Positions 6,070-10,334 of a stretch of DNA of 10,334 nt are shown piece by piece; the first letter of the stretch is position 1; each line of letters opens with the position of its first letter. Below the pieces are notes generated by a model, which saw nothing but the letters and a program-made list of their open reading frames with translations, was not told the origin of the DNA and made no database searches. Made by a program: the position numbers and the translations under genes. Source of the stretch: Acidobacteriaceae bacterium (GTDB taxonomy: Bacteria > Acidobacteriota > Terriglobia > Terriglobales > Acidobacteriaceae). The stretch is taken from positions 1 through 10,334 of the forward strand of contig DAHUXF010000071.1 in assembly GCA_027307295.1 (NCBI GenBank), written 5' to 3'.

Positions 6070-6168
6070 GTTCCGCTGCAATCACGGAACGGAGATGTTG
6101 AAAGCATCCACCGGCTCCAGCAGGTCCACTGCACTCGCATGCCCGACCTGCGGGGTTGTTGAAGCCCG
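6063..6168 (-). ncRNA. NAD+-I riboswitch (nadA motif RNA), two tandem aptamer domains
   Basis: The nadA leader carries the signature of the nadA motif, which binds NAD+ chiefly through its ADP part and is reported from Acidobacteria. Domain 1 (6166-6113, minus strand) begins GGCTTCAACAACCCCG and ends CTGGAGCC. Its outer stem is GGCTTC/GGAGCC, its inner stem is the perfect 7-bp GCAGGTC/GACCTGC, and the tip is a GCAT-GCGA-GTGC hairpin with a GNRA-type loop followed by AGTG. Domain 2 (6105-6063) repeats the design: GCTTTC/GAAGGC outer stem, CAACATCTCCG joining strand and GTTCC/GGAAC inner stem, with a reduced tip. The 3' strand of the domain 2 outer stem contains the AAGGC of the nadA ribosome site, so a ligand-stabilised fold would hide it. 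There is no terminator between RNA and start codon, so control is probably at translation. Confidence 0.92.
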
Positions 6169-6314
6169 TAGTCTTATCTGTTTTGATGCCCTCCAGCCCG
6201 GCCAGGACTCAAAATCCCACACCCGCCTGTTTGCTGAGAGGCACCAGTATTTTGCCATTGAGAACGGCGCGGGTGCAAATGCAGGCTAGGCTGCATTGTT
6301 CGGTCTAATGTAAA

Positions 6315-6341
6315 GGCATCCAGGCTGGATGCCCCGTTTTT
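6315..6341 (+). terminator. Terminator-like hairpin in the hslR leader
   Basis: GGCATCCAG (6315-6323) and its exact complement CTGGATGCC (6325-6333) flank one G; the practical fold is a 7-bp stem with an AGGCT loop. CCG and a run of five T (6337-6341) follow, so on the plus strand this has the form of an intrinsic terminator. No plus-strand gene lies upstream, since nadA diverges. It could attenuate the hslR transcript, end a short RNA, or be an unrelated palindromic repeat. Confidence 0.5.
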
Positions 6342-6373
6342 ATAGGAAAATGGGTTTATAAGGAAAATAGGGT

Positions 6374-6754
6374 ATGACCTCTGTGCGTATCGACAAATGG
6401 TTATGGGCAGCCCGCTTCTTTAAGACGCGCGCCCTGGCCGCACGCGCCTGCGAACTCGGCAGGGTCCAATCCAATGGACAGCCTGCCAAACCTGCGCGCG
6501 AAGTCCACATAGGCGACATGCTGCGCGTGACCAACGAAGGCGGCGACTTTCAGGTTGAAGTCCTGCTTCTGAGTGAAGTGCGCGGCCCGGCCCCGGTGGC
6601 GCAAACACTCTACCGTGAAACTGAAGCCAGCCGGGAGTTGCGCATGAAGGTGGCCGCCGAGCGCAAGGCAATGCAACAATTCGAAGCATTGCCCGCAGGC
6701 AGGCCGTCAAAACGCGACCGCCGCAGGATTATCCAGTTCAGGGGTAGAGGCTGA
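6374..6754 (+). CDS. hslR: S4-domain RNA-binding protein, Hsp15 family
   Basis: The 126-residue product has an S4 RNA-binding domain at residues 4-52 (RIDKWLWAARFFKTRALAARACELGRV ... REVHIGDMLRV), opening with the RIDKWLW motif typical of Hsp15/HslR. A basic tail follows (GRPSKRDRRRIIQFRGRG). Hsp15 binds 50S subunits that carry a stalled nascent chain with peptidyl-tRNA and helps to recycle them; in E. coli it is heat-induced and has 133 residues, close to this length. The ATG at 6374 is preceded by AGGAAAATAGGGT. The gene diverges from nadA and is followed 52 nt later by the MscS-type gene, which may be co-transcribed. The symbol is by family; the heat-shock role has not been shown for this lineage. 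Confidence 0.85.
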   Translation: MTSVRIDKWLWAARFFKTRALAARACELGRVQSNGQPAKPAREVHIGDMLRVTNEGGDFQVEVLLLSEVRGPAPVAQTLYRETEASRELRMKVAAERKAMQQFEALPAGRPSKRDRRRIIQFRGRG

Positions 6755-6806
6755 AGACAGTTGAGCATCTGCCAAACAGGATAGAGTTAAAGAAGTACCG
6801 AGGCCT

Positions 6807-8624
6807 ATGAAGACGAAACAAATTGCAACCATCACGCTGGTTATATTTCTGGGACTGATCTCCTACGGGCTATTTCGAACTCACGGGTCGATAAAAGCAT
6901 CGCAAATGCCGGCCCATGCGGGGAATGAGTCTTTCATTGATCAAAGTCCTCTTTATAACGCGCGACGGTTGGTGCAGATGCCGACTTATGCCGACGAAGT
7001 GCCCATGGCGCAGGAGGCTCTGCGCCTGGGTGATCGCGAAATGGACCTGGCGTTCGCCACAGGAGTACGGGAGCTACAAGAGCATCCGGCAGTGTTGAGC
7101 GCCGAGGCAAAACAAAGTGAAATCAGGCTGCAGAGCGCAGAGAAATCTCTGGAGGCCGACAATGCTCGTGTCGCACAACTTACCTCGGAATTGTCAAAAG
7201 CGACCGGAACCAAAGCGAACAGTTTGTCCGATCAACTGGAAGCGGCGAAGGTGCAGGTGGAACTGGATCAGGATGAGGCGGATAACGCAAAGCAGGAATT
7301 AGCCATTGCCGGTGGTGATACCCAGGGCCGGATTGAGCAGTTAATGAAAGAGCATGAGGCCGCATCCCATGTGGCAGATACCACGACCGTTAACACTGCC
7401 ACTCCGCCCGAACTAAGCGGGCTGATTCACCGTTACCGGCAATGGTCAGATTTGCATGACAAGAAGCTGCAATTAGGCCAGGCCATGCAGGACGCAGAAT
7501 CGTCAGCAGCCGCGTTCACAGCAAAGCGCGACACTCTTGCCACAAGCATCAAAACCAGGGCTGGAGCACTTGGCGCAGGGCGTATCCCGCCTGCGAGTGC
7601 AGATTCTTCCGGCTCTTCCTCTCAGGCTTCGTCCGATCGTGTTAGCGCTGCAAAACGCCGCTCAACCGCAGTGAAAACCCTTACCAGCTTCCAGGAGCGC
7701 ATTGAGGACCAGAAGAACCTGGCCGAAACCTATAGAAAATGGCTGGACGTGATCACAGCACGGCAGCGCACGGTGATTCACAGAGCATTGGAAGGCGTTG
7801 CTTTCATTGTAGCTATCTTGTTGATTGGTATTTTCTTTGATAGCTGGCTGAAACGTCTTCTCAGCAAAGTCGGATTGGATCCCCGTCAGGCCGATACACT
7901 CCACGCGGTACCAAGCACCGGTCTACAAATTCTTGCCTTGGGAATGGTCCTGCTGGTGATTTTTGGTCCGCCAAGCCAGTTGGGAACTTTCCTGGGACTC
8001 GCCGGCGCGGGTCTTACGGTGGCGCTCAAAGATTTCATCGTTAGCTTTTTTGGCTGGTTCGTGCTGATGGGAAAAAATGGGATCCGCTTAGGTGACTGGG
8101 TGGAGATTAACGGAGTGGCCGGGGAAGTCATTGAGCTCGGAATGTTTCATACGGTATTGCTGGAAACCGGCAACTGGACTGACTCTGGCCATCCCACCGG
8201 ACGACGGGTCACTTTCACCAACAGTTTCGCCATTGAGGGCCACTACTTCAATTTTTCCACTTCAGGGCAGTGGCTTTGGGATGAACTGACACTGGTCCTG
8301 GCCTCAAGCCAGAATCCGTACCCGATTGTTGAAGCCATTCAAAAAACCGTGCTGGAAGCCACCGCGGAGAGCGCCAGGGAGGCGGAAAAAGAATGGCAGT
8401 ACGCCGCGCGTTCCCGAAGTATGCGTGCTCTATCAGCCGCTCCGGCCATCAATGTAAAGCCGGTCATTGGAGGAGTGGAAATCGCTGTGCGCTACATCAC
8501 GCGCGCCAACGAACGATATCAGTTACGTACCAAGCTGTATCAAGCCGCTATGAGTTTAATCACCAGGAAGGACGAGCAGGAACCTGTATCCATCTCTGAA
8601 AAACAAGAACCGAAGCCTGCATGA
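6807..8624 (+). CDS. MscS-type mechanosensitive channel with long coiled-coil N-terminal region
   Basis: The 605-residue product begins with a signal anchor or signal peptide (residues 6-23, IATITLVIFLGLISYGLF). A mainly helical, heptad-rich extracytoplasmic region follows (about 65-325, with coiled-coil stretches at 98-190 and 205-320 and a Ser/Ala linker at 262-282). Membrane segments lie at about 329-348, 371-388 and 392-422. The last contains the Gly/Ala-rich pore helix (LGTFLGLAGAGLTVALKDFIVSFFGW) and runs into the MscS beta domain (KNGIRLGDWVEINGVAGEVIELGMFHTVLLE ... VTFTNSFAIEGHYFNFS). A C-terminal alpha/beta domain follows. Small MscS has about 286 residues, so this is a larger MscK/YbdG-like form with a long sensory-looking extension. 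It probably opens on membrane tension to release solutes. It is downstream of hslR by 52 nt; the ribosome site (GAGG at 6800-6803) is unusually close to the ATG. Confidence 0.9.
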   Translation: MKTKQIATITLVIFLGLISYGLFRTHGSIKASQMPAHAGNESFIDQSPLYNARRLVQMPTYADEVPMAQEALRLGDREMDLAFATGVRELQEHPAVLSAEAKQSEIRLQSAEKSLEADNARVAQLTSELSKATGTKANSLSDQLEAAKVQVELDQDEADNAKQELAIAGGDTQGRIEQLMKEHEAASHVADTTTVNTATPPELSGLIHRYRQWSDLHDKKLQLGQAMQDAESSAAAFTAKRDTLATSIKTRAGALGAGRIPPASADSSGSSSQASSDRVSAAKRRSTAVKTLTSFQERIEDQKNLAETYRKWLDVITARQRTVIHRALEGVAFIVAILLIGIFFDSWLKRLLSKVGLDPRQADTLHAVPSTGLQILALGMVLLVIFGPPSQLGTFLGLAGAGLTVALKDFIVSFFGWFVLMGKNGIRLGDWVEINGVAGEVIELGMFHTVLLETGNWTDSGHPTGRRVTFTNSFAIEGHYFNFSTSGQWLWDELTLVLASSQNPYPIVEAIQKTVLEATAESAREAEKEWQYAARSRSMRALSAAPAINVKPVIGGVEIAVRYITRANERYQLRTKLYQAAMSLITRKDEQEPVSISEKQEPKPA

Positions 8625-8817
8625 TCAATGAGCCTGTAAATTTATGACTATGGACAGATCCGCCCTGACAAACTCAAATGCCTAGCGTCGGATTGTTTCC
8701 GGGGTGGTCTGCGGACTCAAGAGGGACATACCTTTGCAAACTGTACCCCACTCAGTTGGGCTGAGCGCAGAGTTGTCGGGGCGAAAAACAAGAACCCTGC
8801 GCTCCAGCATTCAACAT
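8625..8817. other. Convergent spacer between MscS gene and TonB-dependent receptor
   Basis: No gene is evident. The only structure I see is a weak hairpin CTCAG-TTGGG-CTGAG (8751-8765) next to a CCCC run (8747-8749 region), without an adjacent T-run on the plus strand. Read on the minus strand, a GTTTTTC stretch (near 8789) lies before rather than after the stem. I cannot point to a convincing terminator for either convergent gene. Confidence 0.4.
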
Positions 8818-10334
8818 TTAAAAATGAAACTTCACTGCTAACTGGATCAAACGGGGCGGCAATGCTTGCTGGATTTGCCCGAATGTTGGAGAACTGATGT
8901 CGCTGTTCGGGAGCCGGAAATTAGGGTGGTTGAACAAATTGAAAAATTCTGCCCGCAATTGAAGCTCTTTGGTCTCCGCTATTTGAATATTCTTGAGTGC
9001 TGAGAAGTCCCAGTCCGCTAAGCCTGGTCCTTGAAGTACGTTCCGTCCTTCATTGCCAAACTGACCGGCCTGGGTGACAGGATCAAGCCGCTGAAAAGCA
9101 TGAATATTAAACCACTGATTCACGGTATGCGGGCCGCTGTTCGGATCTCCAATCAAGTTCGGACGATTGCTGGAAAAGCCGGATATTTCCGGTGCAGTGC
9201 CCTGGAGTGAGACATCGCTCGGATCAAACACTGTGAAGGGCGTGCCGCTCATCAATGAAGTAATGCCGTTGAATTGCCAGTTTCCCAGCAGGTTCTGATA
9301 CCAGGTTTTCGCATGGCTCCAGAACGGCATGCTCCACTGATAGCTCAGCACAAAACGATGACGAGCATCGAACATGGACCTGCCGCGCTCTGCACCAAGA
9401 TTGAAAGGGTTCTGTGCGAGATCGTTCTCTCCTGCCACCGGCTGCGCAGCCGATCCAGTGATATTGAAACTTGAAACATCGTCAATAGACTTGGACCACG
9501 TGTATGAGGCAAGGAAAGAGAGGCCATGGCTAAAACGCTTTTGCAAGCTGCTTTCAAGCGCATGATAAGAGGAGTTTGCGATCGTGGCGATTTCACCCAC
9601 AGAACCGAATGTGCAAGGGGCCGAGCTGCCCAGCGTGCATCCTGAATGAAGACGGCGCTGATCGACATTGTTTTCAGTAGACTGACCCGGTATAAAAACC
9701 GCCGGATTAGTTTCAATAAAACGAGGCAGCTTGGTGCCCGTTGTTCCTACATAACCGACCTGTGCCAACAAGTCCCGGCCAAATGACTTCTGAATGTTCA
9801 GGTTCCAGTCTTGCGCATAGGGCAGACGCAACGCAGGAGAGATGGTCAAGAGCGTCATAGGCGTGGAGAATGTGGAAGCAAATGGATTGCCGCTATGAAA
9901 TGGGTTCGCAAAATCAGGAAGATTGACTTGTGGAGTTTGTAAAAATGGCGGCGCACTGATCGGATCTTGTAATGGGCCGCCCTGTCCGTTGTAGTATGGG
10001 TCAAAGAAAATGCCGTAAGCAGCGCTGACCAGCCAACGACCGTTTTCAGCCGGGTCCCACGCCGCACCAATACGCGGAGCGAATGCTGTCTTCTGCGCAT
10101 GAATGAGTCCTGCCGGCACACCCGGGTCGCCGGGATATAACAATCCTGCCGGAGCACTGGAGAAAACCTTTGACTGCGCCCCAGGGACAAAAAGATTCTG
10201 CCGGTTTTTGATCTCCGTCTCGGGAAAAGGTAATTCGTAGCGGAGGCCGGCATTCAGCGTAAGGCGCGATGAGACCTTGTAGGTGTCCTGGGCATAAAGA
10301 TTCATGCTGTTCGCGCGCATGCCCCGTGAAAGAT
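8818..10334 (-). CDS. Oar-like TonB-dependent outer-membrane receptor, C-terminal part (5' end beyond window)
   Basis: The frame is open from the right edge to the stop at 8818, giving about 504 residues of a larger protein; an internal ATG at 10320 is not the true start, since LSRG is encoded in frame before it. The sequence matches the beta-barrel of the large acidobacterial Oar-like receptors. Strand-like segments with alternating aromatic residues include RLTLNAGLRYE, FAPRIGAAWDP, WLVSAAYGIFFDPY, SYHALESSLQKRFSHGLSF, ASYTWSKSIDD, DARHRFVLSYQW, GNWQFNGITSLMSGTPFTV and FNLFNHPNFRLPNSDI. It ends IQLAVKFHF with the C-terminal Phe needed for outer-membrane insertion. The signal peptide, carboxypeptidase-regulatory-like domain and plug expected upstream are outside the window. 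Such receptors import large substrates, often oligosaccharides or peptides, with TonB energy; the substrate is unknown. No frameshift is seen. Confidence 0.93.
   Translation of the reverse strand, partial: LSRGMRANSMNLYAQDTYKVSSRLTLNAGLRYELPFPETEIKNRQNLFVPGAQSKVFSSAPAGLLYPGDPGVPAGLIHAQKTAFAPRIGAAWDPAENGRWLVSAAYGIFFDPYYNGQGGPLQDPISAPPFLQTPQVNLPDFANPFHSGNPFASTFSTPMTLLTISPALRLPYAQDWNLNIQKSFGRDLLAQVGYVGTTGTKLPRFIETNPAVFIPGQSTENNVDQRRLHSGCTLGSSAPCTFGSVGEIATIANSSYHALESSLQKRFSHGLSFLASYTWSKSIDDVSSFNITGSAAQPVAGENDLAQNPFNLGAERGRSMFDARHRFVLSYQWSMPFWSHAKTWYQNLLGNWQFNGITSLMSGTPFTVFDPSDVSLQGTAPEISGFSSNRPNLIGDPNSGPHTVNQWFNIHAFQRLDPVTQAGQFGNEGRNVLQGPGLADWDFSALKNIQIAETKELQLRAEFFNLFNHPNFRLPNSDISSPTFGQIQQALPPRLIQLAVKFHF

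Noticed and set aside
6082..6258. A 58-codon minus-strand frame (starting MAKYWCLSANRR) upstream of nadA
   Set aside because: It has no ribosome site, an odd Trp- and Arg-rich composition, and it overlaps the whole first aptamer and part of the second. The RNA structure explains the conservation-like pattern better.
5039..6289. A 416-codon open frame on the plus strand opposite nadA
   Set aside because: It is antisense to an unmistakable NadA with intact cluster motifs, and it crosses the riboswitch. Its translation has no family-like features; long antisense frames are common in GC-rich genes.
1..10334. tRNA, rRNA, CRISPR array, insertion sequence, prophage or defence system
   Set aside because: I found no cloverleaf or TTCGA-type T-arm, no regularly spaced repeats, and no transposase, integrase, nuclease or toxin-antitoxin-like protein in the readable frames.

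Overview
The window looks like chromosomal DNA from an Acidobacteriota bacterium, probably of the Terriglobia/Koribacter type. Three things point there. A two-domain RNA upstream of nadA matches the NAD+-I riboswitch (nadA motif), a class reported only from Acidobacteria. The right end holds a large Oar-like TonB-dependent receptor of the kind that is expanded in that phylum. The intergenic regions carry hairpin and tandem-like repeats of a style common there. Apart from these, the genes are ordinary housekeeping and accessory genes. I see no tRNA, rRNA, CRISPR array, transposase, phage gene or plasmid function.

Layout from left to right. Positions 1-1650 (minus strand) hold a probable three-gene set: a lipoprotein with two SH3b domains (553-1650), a 76-residue protein built from two copies of one motif (271-501), and the first 87 codons of an unrecognised gene running off the left edge. 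Positions 1770-3152 hold a divergent module: a VOC/glyoxalase-fold protein on the minus strand faces a cdd1-like helix-hairpin-helix gene and an overlapping PadR regulator on the plus strand. Between them lies a 21-bp perfect dyad (2209-2229) at the exact centre of two mirror-image candidate promoters. Positions 3247-4215 encode a secreted M28 zinc peptidase with its own promoter. It converges on a DUF2203 gene (4430-4873, minus) across a spacer holding a repeat-like stretch, a hairpin and a likely bidirectional terminator.

Positions 4922-6055 (minus) encode quinolinate synthase NadA, preceded at 6063-6168 by the tandem NAD+-I riboswitch. The second aptamer pairs with the nadA ribosome binding site, so NAD-dependent repression of NAD synthesis at translation is the simplest reading; DUF2203 lies 48 nt downstream and may be co-transcribed. 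Divergent from nadA are an Hsp15-type S4 RNA-binding protein (6374-6754), with a terminator-like hairpin in its leader, and an MscS-type channel with a long coiled-coil N-terminal part (6807-8624). The window ends with the C-terminal half of the TonB-dependent receptor (8818 to the right edge, minus).

The most informative elements are the riboswitch, which also corrects the nadA start, and the symmetric divergent promoter/operator of the VOC-cdd1-padR module. The riboswitch class is already described; I have no knowledge of a description of the regulatory module.
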